DNA from: Clostridium guangxiense
GTDB taxonomy: Bacteria > Bacillota > Clostridia > Clostridiales > Clostridiaceae
Assembly (NCBI RefSeq): GCF_021043395.1
Contig: NZ_JAJNKE010000027.1
Location: 1 to 56,436, forward strand
DNA length: 56,436 bases
Direction: 5' to 3'
The translations under genes and the position numbers were made by a program. Of this stretch, positions 23,852 to 34,135 are shown one piece after another (position 1 is the stretch's first letter; each line of letters begins with the position of its first letter). The notes under the pieces were generated by a model, which ran no database searches, was not told the origin of the DNA, and saw only the letters and a list, made by a program, of their open reading frames with translations.

Positions 23852-25276
23852 ATGAAAAATGGATTGTTTTCTAAAATGATAGCAGCCTTTACCATAATTA
23901 TTTCACTTAGTTTTGTAGTGACTTCAGCTATTTTATCATTTTGGTTTCAAAATTACTACTTAACTCAAAGAAGAAATCAAATAGTAAGCCAATCTCAATT
24001 TGTGAGGACCGTAGCCCTTCAATATTTTGCAGGCAATATATCACAGGAAAGAACCAATGATACTCTTGAAGAGTTATCAGGATACTTAAGTGCAGATATA
24101 AAAGCAGATATGTTTATTATGGATATGTATGGTTATATTCATGCAACATCCAATCCCCAGTATGATAAATTGATAGGAAAGCAAATTGTAAGTAAGGATA
24201 TAAAGGATATAAAAAGCGGTAAAATGGTGGAGAATACTAATGTCTATAACGGGATATTTGACAAAGCTGTTCATACTTATGAAATTCCTATAACTTATAA
24301 TGGTACATTTGAAGGAATTATAATGATAAATACCTCCGTTACTGACATTAAGCATCCACTTAGAAGAGTATATATAATAATATGGATATCAGCTATATTG
24401 GCAATAATCGCAGCATGCTTTGTAATTTATTATTTTTCTCAAAAAATTATAATTAAACCTTTAGGAGAAATTAATAGTGTTGCAAGAAAAATAGCAAAAG
24501 GTGAAGTTGACAAAAGGGTAGGTATTGAATCAGATGATGAAATAGGTGAACTTGCGGAATCCTTTAATTTTATGGCAGATTCTCTTGAAAAAGTAGAAAA
24601 TAATAGAAGAGAATTTATATCAAATGTATCTCATGAGATTAGATCACCTATAACCTCTATAAAAGGATTTATTGGCGGTATACTTGATGGAATAATACCT
24701 CAGGACAGAGAAAAATATTATTTATCTTTAACTTATGATGAAATAAATAGGCTTACAAGGCTTGTAAATGATTTACTTGATTTATCTTCTATGGAGGCTG
24801 GGCATTTAAAATTAAATATTGTAAAATTAAATATTAATGAGATGATAAAGAATACTGTAATTAAATTTGAAACAAAAATAAATGAAAAGAAACTAAAGGT
24901 TGATGTATGCTTTAATTCTGATGCCTTGTATGTTTTAGGTGATGAAGACAGAATAAATCAAGTTTTAACTAATCTTATAGATAATGCTATAAAGTATGTA
25001 AATGATGATGGAAAAGTAGTAATAACCACAAGAGGAAAGTCAAATAAAGCATATATATCAATTTATAATAATGGTCCCCAAATTAATGAAGAGGATTTTA
25101 AGCATATATGGAATAGATTTTATAAATCAGATAAATCACGTACTACTAAGATGAGTACTGGTCTTGGACTTCCTATTGTAAGAAGTATACTTACACAACA
25201 TGGTGAGGATATACATGTTGAAAATAAAAAAGAGGGCGGAGTTGAGTTTACTTTTTCACTTAAATTAGTAACTTAA
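23852..25276 (+). CDS. Membrane sensor histidine kinase
   Basis: A 474-residue kinase. Its order is transmembrane helix (about 9-31), an extracellular sensor region (about 35-172, possibly dCache-like), a second helix (about 174-195), HAMP (about 196-250), HisKA with NVSHEIRSPITSIKG (His 261), and HATPase with DNAIKY and STGLGLPIVRS. GAGGT puts the start at ATG 23852 rather than the TTG at 23837. It is translationally coupled to the response regulator and followed by htrA, like the CssRS/HtrA arrangement in Bacillus, although identity with CssS is not shown. Confidence 0.92.
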   Translation: MKNGLFSKMIAAFTIIISLSFVVTSAILSFWFQNYYLTQRRNQIVSQSQFVRTVALQYFAGNISQERTNDTLEELSGYLSADIKADMFIMDMYGYIHATSNPQYDKLIGKQIVSKDIKDIKSGKMVENTNVYNGIFDKAVHTYEIPITYNGTFEGIIMINTSVTDIKHPLRRVYIIIWISAILAIIAACFVIYYFSQKIIIKPLGEINSVARKIAKGEVDKRVGIESDDEIGELAESFNFMADSLEKVENNRREFISNVSHEIRSPITSIKGFIGGILDGIIPQDREKYYLSLTYDEINRLTRLVNDLLDLSSMEAGHLKLNIVKLNINEMIKNTVIKFETKINEKKLKVDVCFNSDALYVLGDEDRINQVLTNLIDNAIKYVNDDGKVVITTRGKSNKAYISIYNNGPQINEEDFKHIWNRFYKSDKSRTTKMSTGLGLPIVRSILTQHGEDIHVENKKEGGVEFTFSLKLVT

Positions 25277-25362
25277 TTTATTGAATTATAATAATTTATT
25301 CATAATTCTTTAAACTACTAAGCTTATAATATAATAAATAATCCTATATGGGGGTGCACTAA

Positions 25363-26586
25363 TTGCCAAACGATGATAATGAAATAAAGGATGTTGACTG
25401 GAGAGAAGTGAATATAGAAGACAGCGATAGCAGTTTGGGTCAAATTAAGTTCAAGAAAAACAGAAATAAGACTAGGTTAAGATCAGCACTAAAATTTGTT
25501 TTTATGATAGCTGTTGCGTCTATTTCTGGTGCTGTTACGGCTGCGTATATTGTTAATGTTAAGTACTCAGATTCTTTGGTGAAAAGCAATACTCCAATAT
25601 TTCAGAAAAAGAAAGCGTTAAGTAGCAATAATACTAATAGTGATACTTCGGTAACTGAAAATTCAATAAATAAAGTTGCACAGGAAGTAGGACCGTCAGT
25701 TGTTGGAGTAAAAAATAGTTTAAATGGATTTGATGGAAAAAGCCAAGAGTATGTAGGTTCTGGAATAATAATAAGGTCAGATGGGTATATTGTAACTAAT
25801 TACCATGTTATACAAGATCAAAGTGCTATAACTGTTAAATTGCCTAATGGAAAAAACGGTAATGTATTTAAGGCTAAACTCATTGGATATGATAATTTGT
25901 CTGATTTAGCTATAATTAAAATAGATTCACGTAATTTGCCTGCAGCAGTATTTGGAGATTCTTCAAAGATTAAGATTGGAGATAGTGCTATTGCTATTGG
26001 AAATCCCTTAGGACAAGAATTTCAAGGCTCTGTTACATCAGGTGTTATAAGTGCTATAAATAAAGATATAAATTTGCCAGACGATACAAATGGGGAGATT
26101 TCAAAATATAAAATTATTGAAACAGATGCGGTAATAAATCAAGGTAACAGCGGTGGAGCGTTATGCAATGAAAACGGAGAAGTAATAGGAATAAATAGTC
26201 TTAAACTTGGAGATAAATATGCTGATTCTGGCATGAGTGTTGCAATATCAGTAAATGAAGCAAAAAAAATAATAGATGAAATTATAAAGAATGGAAAAGT
26301 AACAAGGCCATTTCTTGGAGTAGTTGGAGGAACAGCACTTGCTGATAAAAACAATGGAATTCAAGGAGCTTACGTAAAATCAGTTGTTAGTGGAAGTGGA
26401 CTCGCAAAGGCTGGAATAAAAGCAGATGATATAATAGTTGAACTAGATGGAGTTAAAGTAACAAGTATTGATGATATAAGAGATATAATTCAGGATAAAA
26501 AGATTGGAGATAAAATACCATGTAAAGTATATAGAAAGGGTAAATATATAAAGTGTGAAGTTGTATTATCTGAAAATAAAGAATAA
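25363..26586 (+). CDS. HtrA/DegP-family membrane serine protease
   Basis: A 407-residue protease. One transmembrane helix (about 43-65) leaves the catalytic part outside. The trypsin-like domain has His 148 (TNYHVI), Asp 181 (SDLAIIKI) and Ser 263 (GNSGGA), a complete triad, and a C-terminal PDZ domain (about 310-395, with LDGVKVTSIDDIRD) recognises unfolded substrates. The start is TTG at 25363 after GGGGGTG. It lies directly downstream of a two-component pair, so stress control by that pair is plausible. It belongs to quality control of exported proteins together with PrsA in this window. Confidence 0.93.
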   Translation: MPNDDNEIKDVDWREVNIEDSDSSLGQIKFKKNRNKTRLRSALKFVFMIAVASISGAVTAAYIVNVKYSDSLVKSNTPIFQKKKALSSNNTNSDTSVTENSINKVAQEVGPSVVGVKNSLNGFDGKSQEYVGSGIIIRSDGYIVTNYHVIQDQSAITVKLPNGKNGNVFKAKLIGYDNLSDLAIIKIDSRNLPAAVFGDSSKIKIGDSAIAIGNPLGQEFQGSVTSGVISAINKDINLPDDTNGEISKYKIIETDAVINQGNSGGALCNENGEVIGINSLKLGDKYADSGMSVAISVNEAKKIIDEIIKNGKVTRPFLGVVGGTALADKNNGIQGAYVKSVVSGSGLAKAGIKADDIIVELDGVKVTSIDDIRDIIQDKKIGDKIPCKVYRKGKYIKCEVVLSENKE

Positions 26587-26624
26587 ATTTAATAATTTAA
26601 GTAATGAAAGTAGTGATAAATAAT

Positions 26625-27188
26625 ATGTTTTTAGTAGTTGGACTTGGAAATATTGGAGAGGAGTATGCACACACTAGACATAACATTGGTTTTGATGCAA
26701 TAGATGCCTTAGCAGATAAGTTCAATGTTTCTATAAATAAAGCTAAGTTTAAAGGAATGTATGGAAGCTTAAATATAGGAGAAAATAAAGTTATACTTTT
26801 AAAGCCGTCAACATACATGAATTTAAGTGGAGAAAGTGTTGTAGAAGCTGTGAATTTTTACAAAATAAAGAAGGAAAATATCATAGTGCTTTATGATGAT
26901 ATAAGCTTTGAGGTTGGTAGGTTTAGGATAAGAAGAAAGGGAAGTGCTGGAGGGCATAATGGAATTAAAAATATTATACAGAATTTATCTTCAGATGAAT
27001 TTACAAGGGTGAAAATAGGTGTTGGACAGCCTAAAGGTGATCTTGTAAAACATGTTCTTGGGCATTTTTGTGATGAAGATAGGAAAAAAGTGGAAAAAAT
27101 TTTTAAAATAACTTGCGATGCAGTTGAACTTATTATAGACAAAGATGTTGAAAGTGCTATGAATAAATTTAATTGCATTGAAGTTTAA
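26625..27188 (+). CDS. pth: Peptidyl-tRNA hydrolase
   Basis: A 187-residue enzyme that recycles tRNA from peptidyl-tRNA released by stalled ribosomes. [19 protein letters not shown] contains the catalytic His; [21 protein letters not shown] and [14 protein letters not shown] are family motifs. The first ATG at 26604 lacks a Shine-Dalgarno; ATG 26625, giving MFLVVGLGN, matches the usual length and start. mfd follows 20 nt downstream, the conserved order of Bacillus spoVC-mfd. Confidence 0.95.
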   Translation: MFLVVGLGNIGEEYAHTRHNIGFDAIDALADKFNVSINKAKFKGMYGSLNIGENKVILLKPSTYMNLSGESVVEAVNFYKIKKENIIVLYDDISFEVGRFRIRRKGSAGGHNGIKNIIQNLSSDEFTRVKIGVGQPKGDLVKHVLGHFCDEDRKKVEKIFKITCDAVELIIDKDVESAMNKFNCIEV

Positions 27189-27207
27189 TAAATTTAGAGG
27201 TGTTAAG

Positions 27208-30200
27208 ATGAGACTTAAAGGGCTTATGCAGCCTTTGAAAAGTGATAAGAGATTTCAAGATGCTGTTCTTAATATAAAAAATCGTGAGTTCCCTATAGAG
27301 CTATGTGGAATCTCCGAATCAGGAAAAAGCTATCTTATAAGCGGGCTGTATGAAGAAACAGATAGCCCATTTTTGGTGATTACAGATAGTGATATTGAGG
27401 CTAAAAAAATATATGAAGATTTGTCTTTGTATATGTCAAATGTTTATTATTTTCCTACTAAAGAGATAGTTTTCTACAATATATATGCAATATCTGGTGA
27501 TTTGAGATGGGAAAGGTTAAACGTTATAAAGCACATGCTTTCTAAAGGGAAGAAGATAATAGTAACCTGTGCTGAAGCTTTAATTTCTACATATATACCA
27601 GTAGACTTATATAGAAAATATACTTTTAAACTTTCACTTGGAGCAAACTTAAATCTAGATGATTTTATAACAAAACTTGTTCAATCGGGATATGATAGGG
27701 TTGAATGCGTAGATGCCAAAGGTCAATTTTCTGTAAGAGGAGGAATACTTGATGTATACCCACCAACGTCTGTAGTACCATACAGAATTGAACTTTTTGG
27801 AGATGAGATCGATTCAATTAGAAGCTTTAATACCGAATCTCAGAGAAGCATAGAAAAGGTTAATAAAATAGAAATTTTTCCGGCAAAAGAAATAGTGCTT
27901 CCAGATGAAAATATAAAATATGGATATGAAAAAATAGAAAAAGAACTACAAACTTCATTAAAGGCATTTTTAAATAAAGATGAAAAAGAAAATGCAGAAA
28001 GGCTAAAAAAGACTATTGAATATAATCTAGAAAGTCTTAAAGAAAAAGGTGGATTTGAAACTATAGATAGTTTTATGCCTTACTTTTTTAAGAGCACATC
28101 GTCATTTTTTGATTTTATGAAAGATGCGGTTATCTTTATAGATGATTTTGAAAGATGTAGAGGCAAAATTGAAAGTGCTTATTATGAATTTGAAGAGAAT
28201 TATAATGGATTTTTACAAAGAGGTGATATACTTCCAGGACAAGGTAATATGGTTATTTCTAAAGATCACCTATGGATTATGCTAAATGAAGAAAAAGTTG
28301 TGAAAATGTTTTCTCTTGAAAATTCAACTGATAAAAATTTAACAAGCAAAAGCTTTTATTTCAAGGAAGTTACTCTTTTGAGTTATCGTGGGCAAATGGA
28401 ACTTTTAATAAATGATATAAAAGAAAAAAAGAAAAATAATTATAGAATATTAATACTTAGTGGTACTAAAGCTAGAGGGCAAAGGTTGGTTGATACTTTA
28501 AGGGATTTAAAAATTGAAAGTGTATATCGGGATGATGTTTCTGAAATAAATTGTGGTGAAGTTGTAGTTACGTATGGCAGCCAGCTTAAGGGATTTGAAT
28601 ATCCTGAACTTAAGCTTTGTTTAATAGCAGATAAAGAGGTATTTGGAGAGTCTAAAAAGAAGAAAAAAAATAAAACAAGAAAAAATCAAAAAGGTGTAAG
28701 CAAGATAAAGAGTTTTACTGAACTTAAACCAGGAGATTATGTTGTACATGTTAATCATGGAATAGGTGTATTTAAGGGAATAGAGCAGCTTGATGTTCAA
28801 GGACATAAAAAAGACTATCTTACACTTAGCTATGCTTTAGATGATAAACTTTATGTTCCAGTAGAACAGCTTGATTTAGTTCAAAAATATGTTGGAAGTG
28901 AAGGAAAGGCTCCTAAAGTAAATAAACTTGGCGGAAATGAGTGGAATAAAGCTAAAAATAAAGTAAGAAAATCAATAAATGAAATTGCTGAAGAACTTGT
29001 GAAATTGTATGCAGTAAGGTCTACGGTAAATGGATTTAAATTTTCCAAGGATACTGTTTGGCAAAAGCAATTTGAAGAAGAATTTCCTTACAATGAAACT
29101 CCTGATCAAATGTTTGCTATAGAAGAAATAAAAAAAGACATGGAAACTGGAAAGGTAATGGACAGATTAATTTGCGGCGATGTTGGTTATGGAAAAACAG
29201 AAGTGGCAATAAGAGCTGCATTTAAATGTGTAATGGATGGTAAGCAGGTAGCGTTTTTAGTTCCAACCACAATTTTAGCTGAACAACATTATAATAACTT
29301 TGTAAAAAGGTTTTCAGATTTTCCAGTTAAGGTTGATATGATAAGCAGATTTAGAACAGCTGCGCAGCAAAAAGTTACATTAAAGGCGCTTAAAGAAGGA
29401 AATGTAGATATAATAATTGGAACTCATAGGATACTTAATAAGGAAATAAAATTTAAAGATTTAGGACTTTTAATAATAGATGAGGAGCAAAGATTTGGAG
29501 TGACTCATAAGGAAAAATTAAAACAGTTTAAAAAGAATATAGATGTACTTACTCTATCTGCGACACCTATTCCAAGAACTCTTCATATGTCGCTTACTGG
29601 AGTTAGAGATATAAGCGTTATTGAAACTGCACCAGAGGAGAGATACCCTGTTCAGACATATGTAGTTGAATACAATGATCAGCTTATAAGAGATGCTGTA
29701 ATGAGAGAAATAAGCAGAAAAGGACAGGTATTTTTTGTTTATAATAGGGTTGAAAATATAAAGGAAATGAGTTCTAATATTTCAAAATTGATACCAGAAG
29801 CAAGAGTTGCTATAGCGCATGGGCAGATGACAGAAAGAGAACTTGAAAAAGTTATGATTGAATTTGGAAATAATGAATATGATTTACTGCTATGTACAAC
29901 AATAATAGAGACAGGTATTGATATTCAAAATGTAAATACTATGATAATATATGATGCAGATAAAATGGGGCTTTCACAGCTTTATCAACTTAGAGGAAGA
30001 GTTGGAAGAACAAATAGAATGGCATATGCTTACTTCACTTATAGAAAAAATAAAATCTTAACAGAAGTTGCAGAAAAAAGGCTTAAAGCTATAAAAGAGT
30101 TCACAGAGCTTGGTTCAGGATTTAAAATAGCTATGAAGGATCTCGAAATAAGAGGAGCAGGAAATATAATGGGTTCTGCCCAGCATGGTCATATGGCATC

Positions 30201-30735
30201 AGTAGGATATGATTTGTATTGTAGAATGCTTGAAAATACTATAAAGCAAATAAAGGGAGAAATAGATGAAGAACCTGTAGAATCAACCGTTGATCTTAAA
30301 GTGGATGCATATATTCCTTCTTCATATATACAAGATGAAACTCAGAAAATCTCTATTTATAAGAAGATAGCAGCTATAGATTCATACGATGAAATGATGG
30401 AGGTTCAAGAAGAATTACAAGATAGATTTTCAGATATACCAGAGGCGGTTAATAATCTTATAGATATAGCATATTTAAGAAGCATCGCAAGCAGCCTTGG
30501 AATACTTGAAGTGAAGGATAAGAATACGCAAATAGAACTTCAATTTGAAAATAATGAAAAAATTAACGAAAGTTTAATAAAAGGGTTACTTCAGAATTAT
30601 AGCAAGGAAATTGTGTTTAAAATGGGTGAAAAGCCGATAATATTGTATAGTTTGAAGAATATAAAAAGAGATGAGATGATAAAAAAATTAAAAGAACTTT
30701 TACAATATATGAAGTCCATAGTTGAAACAAAGTAA
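27208..30735 (+). CDS. mfd: Transcription-repair coupling factor
   Basis: A 1175-residue DNA translocase that removes stalled RNA polymerase and recruits the UvrABC excision system. The UvrB-homology region lies at the N-terminus (about 1-340), the RNA-polymerase-interacting domain near PGDYVVHVNHGIGVFKG (about 510-530), the RecG-like helicase with Walker A GDVGYGKTEVA (about 660-670), motif II DEEQ (about 757-760) and motif VI QLRGRVGRTNR, and the TRCF C-terminal domain at the end. TAGAGGTG precedes ATG 27208; an upstream start at 27178 lies within the end of pth. The length is normal. Together with the HelD-like protein, the window encodes two RNA-polymerase-clearing motors. Confidence 0.97.
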   Translation: MRLKGLMQPLKSDKRFQDAVLNIKNREFPIELCGISESGKSYLISGLYEETDSPFLVITDSDIEAKKIYEDLSLYMSNVYYFPTKEIVFYNIYAISGDLRWERLNVIKHMLSKGKKIIVTCAEALISTYIPVDLYRKYTFKLSLGANLNLDDFITKLVQSGYDRVECVDAKGQFSVRGGILDVYPPTSVVPYRIELFGDEIDSIRSFNTESQRSIEKVNKIEIFPAKEIVLPDENIKYGYEKIEKELQTSLKAFLNKDEKENAERLKKTIEYNLESLKEKGGFETIDSFMPYFFKSTSSFFDFMKDAVIFIDDFERCRGKIESAYYEFEENYNGFLQRGDILPGQGNMVISKDHLWIMLNEEKVVKMFSLENSTDKNLTSKSFYFKEVTLLSYRGQMELLINDIKEKKKNNYRILILSGTKARGQRLVDTLRDLKIESVYRDDVSEINCGEVVVTYGSQLKGFEYPELKLCLIADKEVFGESKKKKKNKTRKNQKGVSKIKSFTELKPGDYVVHVNHGIGVFKGIEQLDVQGHKKDYLTLSYALDDKLYVPVEQLDLVQKYVGSEGKAPKVNKLGGNEWNKAKNKVRKSINEIAEELVKLYAVRSTVNGFKFSKDTVWQKQFEEEFPYNETPDQMFAIEEIKKDMETGKVMDRLICGDVGYGKTEVAIRAAFKCVMDGKQVAFLVPTTILAEQHYNNFVKRFSDFPVKVDMISRFRTAAQQKVTLKALKEGNVDIIIGTHRILNKEIKFKDLGLLIIDEEQRFGVTHKEKLKQFKKNIDVLTLSATPIPRTLHMSLTGVRDISVIETAPEERYPVQTYVVEYNDQLIRDAVMREISRKGQVFFVYNRVENIKEMSSNISKLIPEARVAIAHGQMTERELEKVMIEFGNNEYDLLLCTTIIETGIDIQNVNTMIIYDADKMGLSQLYQLRGRVGRTNRMAYAYFTYRKNKILTEVAEKRLKAIKEFTELGSGFKIAMKDLEIRGAGNIMGSAQHGHMASVGYDLYCRMLENTIKQIKGEIDEEPVESTVDLKVDAYIPSSYIQDETQKISIYKKIAAIDSYDEMMEVQEELQDRFSDIPEAVNNLIDIAYLRSIASSLGILEVKDKNTQIELQFENNEKINESLIKGLLQNYSKEIVFKMGEKPIILYSLKNIKRDEMIKKLKELLQYMKSIVETK

Positions 30736-30821
30736 TTTTATGATAAAATAAAATTTGTGCATAATAAAGTTATTAATATGAAACTTAATTAAATAAATAA
30801 TTAGAAAAGCGAGGTAAATTT

Positions 30822-31826
30822 ATGAAAAGTGCTAAAAAGATCATAAGTGCATTAATGCTAGGAATGTTTGTATTTTCAGCTGCCGGATGCGATATGATAG
30901 AAAAGACACCTGAAGGAATTTCAAAACAAGTGGTAGCGAAAGTAAACGATGAAAAGGTAACAAAAGGAGAAATTGACAAGCTTGTAAAGCAATCTGGAGT
31001 AATTGCAAGTATTGAGCAGCAGTATGGAACTAATTACACAAGTAATGAAGAAGCAATGAATGCATTAAACCAGCAAAAAGGGCAATTGCTTGATAGTAAA
31101 ATAACTGAAGTGTTATTTTTACAGAAAGCAAAAGAGCTTAAGTTAATGCCAAGTGATTCGGAATTAAATAAACAAGTAACGTCTCAATATAATTCAGCTA
31201 AGAAACAATATAAAACAGATACTGAGTGGAAATCAGCATTAAAGCAGGCTGGTTATACAGAAGATGAGCTTAAAGAACAAATGAAAAACGGTATAATAGA
31301 ACAAAAAGTCCTAAATTACATATATAAGGGAATAAGCATAAGTGATTCAGCTGCAAAATCATATTATGAAAAGAATCAAAGCAGCTATACAGAAAAAACA
31401 AACACAATTAATGTATCACATATTTTACTTAAAACTGAAGATGAAGCTAAAAAGGTTGAAACAAGAATAAAAAATGGAGAAGATTTTGCTAAAATAGCTA
31501 AAGAGGTATCCACTGATACTGGCTCAAAGGATAAGGGTGGAAGTTTAGGAGATATACAACAAGGTGATACAAATTACGATGCAACTTTTATGGCAGCAGC
31601 ATGGAAATTAAAAGCTGGAGAAGTTAGTCAGCCAGTTAAAACTCAATTTGGATGGCATGTAATAAAGTGTGTAAAGAAAACAGAGTATCCTGTAAAGGCA
31701 TTTGATAAAGTTAAAGCAGATATAAAGAGCACTCTTTTAAAACAAAAACAACAAACTAAGTTACAAGATACTATTACTAAATGGAAAAAAGCGGCTAAGA
31801 TAACTAAATACGAAAAAAATCTATAA
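30822..31826 (+). CDS. prsA: PrsA-like lipoprotein peptidyl-prolyl isomerase
   Basis: A 334-residue lipoprotein: a signal peptide ends in a lipobox FSAAGC (Cys at about 23). A SurA-like N-terminal helical region (about 30-190) is followed by a parvulin domain (about 195-290) with VSHILLKTE, GGSLGDIQQG and TQFGWHVIK. It helps exported proteins fold at the outer face of the membrane. GCGAGGT precedes the ATG. It has its own promoter region after mfd and a strong terminator. Some relatives are named PpiC or SurA; PrsA is the usual name in Firmicutes. Confidence 0.9.
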   Translation: MKSAKKIISALMLGMFVFSAAGCDMIEKTPEGISKQVVAKVNDEKVTKGEIDKLVKQSGVIASIEQQYGTNYTSNEEAMNALNQQKGQLLDSKITEVLFLQKAKELKLMPSDSELNKQVTSQYNSAKKQYKTDTEWKSALKQAGYTEDELKEQMKNGIIEQKVLNYIYKGISISDSAAKSYYEKNQSSYTEKTNTINVSHILLKTEDEAKKVETRIKNGEDFAKIAKEVSTDTGSKDKGGSLGDIQQGDTNYDATFMAAAWKLKAGEVSQPVKTQFGWHVIKCVKKTEYPVKAFDKVKADIKSTLLKQKQQTKLQDTITKWKKAAKITKYEKNL

Positions 31827-31828
31827 AT

Positions 31829-31866
31829 AAAAAAATCCATAGAAGGTAACTTCTATGGATTTTTTT
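31829..31866 (+). terminator. Intrinsic terminator after prsA
   Basis: AAAAAATCCATAGAAG and CTTCTATGGATTTTTT form a near-perfect stem with a T run on the plus strand. Confidence 0.9.
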
Positions 31867-31952
31867 ATAAAGAAAACTATGCATATATGCATAAAATTTC
31901 AAAATAAGTTGGATACTATAAATGTAAAAAAAATTTAGGAGGGAAACAAGTG

Positions 31953-32504
31953 ATGAAAGCAACAGGTATTGTTAGACGTATAGACGATCTTGGAAGAGTT
32001 GTAATACCAAAGGAAATAAGAAGAACTCTTAGGATAAGAGAAGGAGATCCTTTAGAAATATTTACAGATAGAGAAGGGGGAGTTATTTTAAAAAAATATT
32101 CACCTATAAATGAGCTTAACGATTTTGCAAAGGAGTATGCAGAATCATTAAATTCTTCAATAGGGCAAATGGTAGCAATTTGCGATAAAGATGCAATAAT
32201 ATCAGTTAGTGGATCAGCTAAAAAGGAATATGTTGATAAGAGAGTAAGCGACGAAATTGAAAGCTTAATGGATGAAAGAAAGTCATTTAATATGGCTGAG
32301 GAAGGAAAGCCAATGCCATTATATGATGAAGATGAGGCAGAAGGAAAATATACGGCACAAGTTGCTGCTCCAATAATAGCAGAGGGTGATGCTGTGGGTG
32401 CAGTAGTTATTTTTTCAAAGGATGAAGATGCAAAATTTGGAGAGATGGAAGAGAAAATGGCGGAAACAGCAGCACTATTTTTAGGAAAACAAATGGAACA
32501 ATAA
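31953..32504 (+). CDS. spoVT: Stage V sporulation regulator SpoVT
   Basis: A 183-residue forespore-specific transcription regulator. The N-terminal swapped-hairpin AbrB domain (about 1-50, MKATGIVRRIDDLGRVVIPK) binds DNA, and the C-terminal GAF-like domain (about 55-180) senses an unknown ligand. It modulates sigma-G genes and spore germination. AGGAGGG lies 9 nt before ATG 31953; a GTG at 31950 is possible, but the ATG matches the usual start. It precedes the yabM-like gene, as in Bacillus. Confidence 0.95.
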   Translation: MKATGIVRRIDDLGRVVIPKEIRRTLRIREGDPLEIFTDREGGVILKKYSPINELNDFAKEYAESLNSSIGQMVAICDKDAIISVSGSAKKEYVDKRVSDEIESLMDERKSFNMAEEGKPMPLYDEDEAEGKYTAQVAAPIIAEGDAVGAVVIFSKDEDAKFGEMEEKMAETAALFLGKQMEQ

Positions 32505-32518
32505 TATAATATAGTAAT

Positions 32519-32568
32519 AATACCTCTAAAATTTAAATATTAATACTTATAGAAATTTTGGAGGTATT
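32519..32568 (+). promoter_or_regulatory. Shine-Dalgarno-sequestering stem before the flippase gene
   Basis: AATACCTCTAAAATTT (32519-32534) pairs with AAATTTTGGAGGTATT (32553-32568) over 16 bp with one G-U pair. The Shine-Dalgarno GGAGG of the next gene is inside the 3' strand, so folding would hide it. There is no long T run after the stem, so it is less likely to be a simple terminator of spoVT. Confidence 0.65.
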
Positions 32569-32573
32569 TTAAT

Positions 32574-34109
32574 ATGAAAAAACAATCTTTAATAAAAGGC
32601 ACTTTTATATTAGGTATAGCAGGCATAATTGCGAAATTCTTGGGATTATTTTTTAGGTTTCCCCTTGTTATGCTTATAGGTGATGATGGAATAGGATATT
32701 ACCAAATGTCATATCCGTTGTATACATTTTTTATTGCTGCAGCATCTGGAATACCTGTAGCTGTGTCTAAAATGGTTTCAGAGAGAAATGCAGTTGGAGA
32801 TACAGAGGGAATAATATTAATACTTAGAAAAGCCATTATTCTTATGGTTATGCTTGGAGGAGGATTTACACTATTCCTTTTAGCATTTTCTAAAGAACTT
32901 GTAAGATTTCTCAATTGGGACAGCCATGCATTATATTCACTGATGGGGATAGCTTTTGCACCGCTATTTATATCTATAGTAAGCCCATTTAGAGGCTTCT
33001 TTCAAGGACTTCAGAATATGACACCTACGGCTATATCTCAAATACTAGAGCAAATTGGAAGGGTAATTGTAGGAGTTGGACTAGCATATCTATTTTTAAA
33101 TAAAGGAGTAGAGTATTCGGCAGGTGGAGCAGCTTTTGGGGCAACTTTTGGAGCTATAATGGCTGGAATATATTTATTTTACAAGTACATTAAAGCTGAA
33201 AAACAATTGGGAAAAATAAAAATTAAAAATGATAGTTCTATTTTAACTAAAATAATATGTATAGCTATTCCAGTGTCACTTGGTTCCGCAGTAGGAAGTA
33301 TAATGAGTCTTTTAGATTCTATTCTTGTACCTCAAAATTTGCTTAAAGCAGGATTTGATTATAGGCAGGCTACTGAGCTATATGGACAACTTACAGGAAA
33401 AGCATTTGTGCTTGTTAATGTTCCTCTTACATTATCAATGGCGCTTTGTATCTCTATTGTGCCAATGATTTCAGAAGCGTTTATTTTAAAAAGAAAATTT
33501 CAACTAATAAGTAAAGTTGACACAGCATTAAGAATGTCAATGGTAATAGCAATACCATCTTTTTTAGGGCTATTTTTTATGTCAAATCCAATAATGAGAT
33601 TAATATTTCCAGGACACTCAGCAGGAAGCGATATTTTAAAATATTTAAGTATTAGCATACCATTTATAATTTTATTTCAAACAACTACAGCGATATTGCA
33701 GGGTGTAGGAAAGTATTTATTGCCTGTAATAAATTTATTTATAGGCTGTGTGGTTAAGGTATTTATAACTATACATTTAGTGCCATCACCCAATATAAAT
33801 GTTTATGGAGCTGTAATAGGGACTATAATTGGATATTTTGTTGCTACTATATTAAATGTAGCAGCGTTCAGTATAAAGTTAAAAATTAAGCCTAAATACT
33901 ATGATATTTTAATAAAACCTGCTTATGCCTCAATTATTATGATAATAAGTGTTGTATTTATTTATACGTATGTTTATAATAAAACAATGAATAATATAAT
34001 AAGTTGTGGCATATCTGTGCTTTCAGGTGTTATAATTTATTTTATATTAATTATTGTTTTTGGAGTATTTAATTATAGCGATATTAAACGAAGATTTGTT
34101 AAAGGATAA
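32574..34109 (+). CDS. MurJ/SpoVB-like lipid II or polysaccharide flippase (YabM type)
   Basis: A 511-residue integral membrane protein of the MOP superfamily with about 13-14 hydrophobic helices. KGTFILGIAGIIAKFLGLF at the N-terminus and the PFRGFFQGLQNMTPTAISQ segment are typical of the SpoVB/YabM branch. Such proteins flip lipid-linked cell-wall precursors; a SpoVB paralogue usually acts in the spore cortex. The position after spoVT and before mazG equals yabM in Bacillus. The Shine-Dalgarno lies in a 16-bp stem, so translation may be controlled. Substrate identity is inference. Confidence 0.88.
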   Translation: MKKQSLIKGTFILGIAGIIAKFLGLFFRFPLVMLIGDDGIGYYQMSYPLYTFFIAAASGIPVAVSKMVSERNAVGDTEGIILILRKAIILMVMLGGGFTLFLLAFSKELVRFLNWDSHALYSLMGIAFAPLFISIVSPFRGFFQGLQNMTPTAISQILEQIGRVIVGVGLAYLFLNKGVEYSAGGAAFGATFGAIMAGIYLFYKYIKAEKQLGKIKIKNDSSILTKIICIAIPVSLGSAVGSIMSLLDSILVPQNLLKAGFDYRQATELYGQLTGKAFVLVNVPLTLSMALCISIVPMISEAFILKRKFQLISKVDTALRMSMVIAIPSFLGLFFMSNPIMRLIFPGHSAGSDILKYLSISIPFIILFQTTTAILQGVGKYLLPVINLFIGCVVKVFITIHLVPSPNINVYGAVIGTIIGYFVATILNVAAFSIKLKIKPKYYDILIKPAYASIIMIISVVFIYTYVYNKTMNNIISCGISVLSGVIIYFILIIVFGVFNYSDIKRRFVKG

Positions 34110-34135
34110 ATAAAGGAAAAGAGGTAGAAGTTTTA

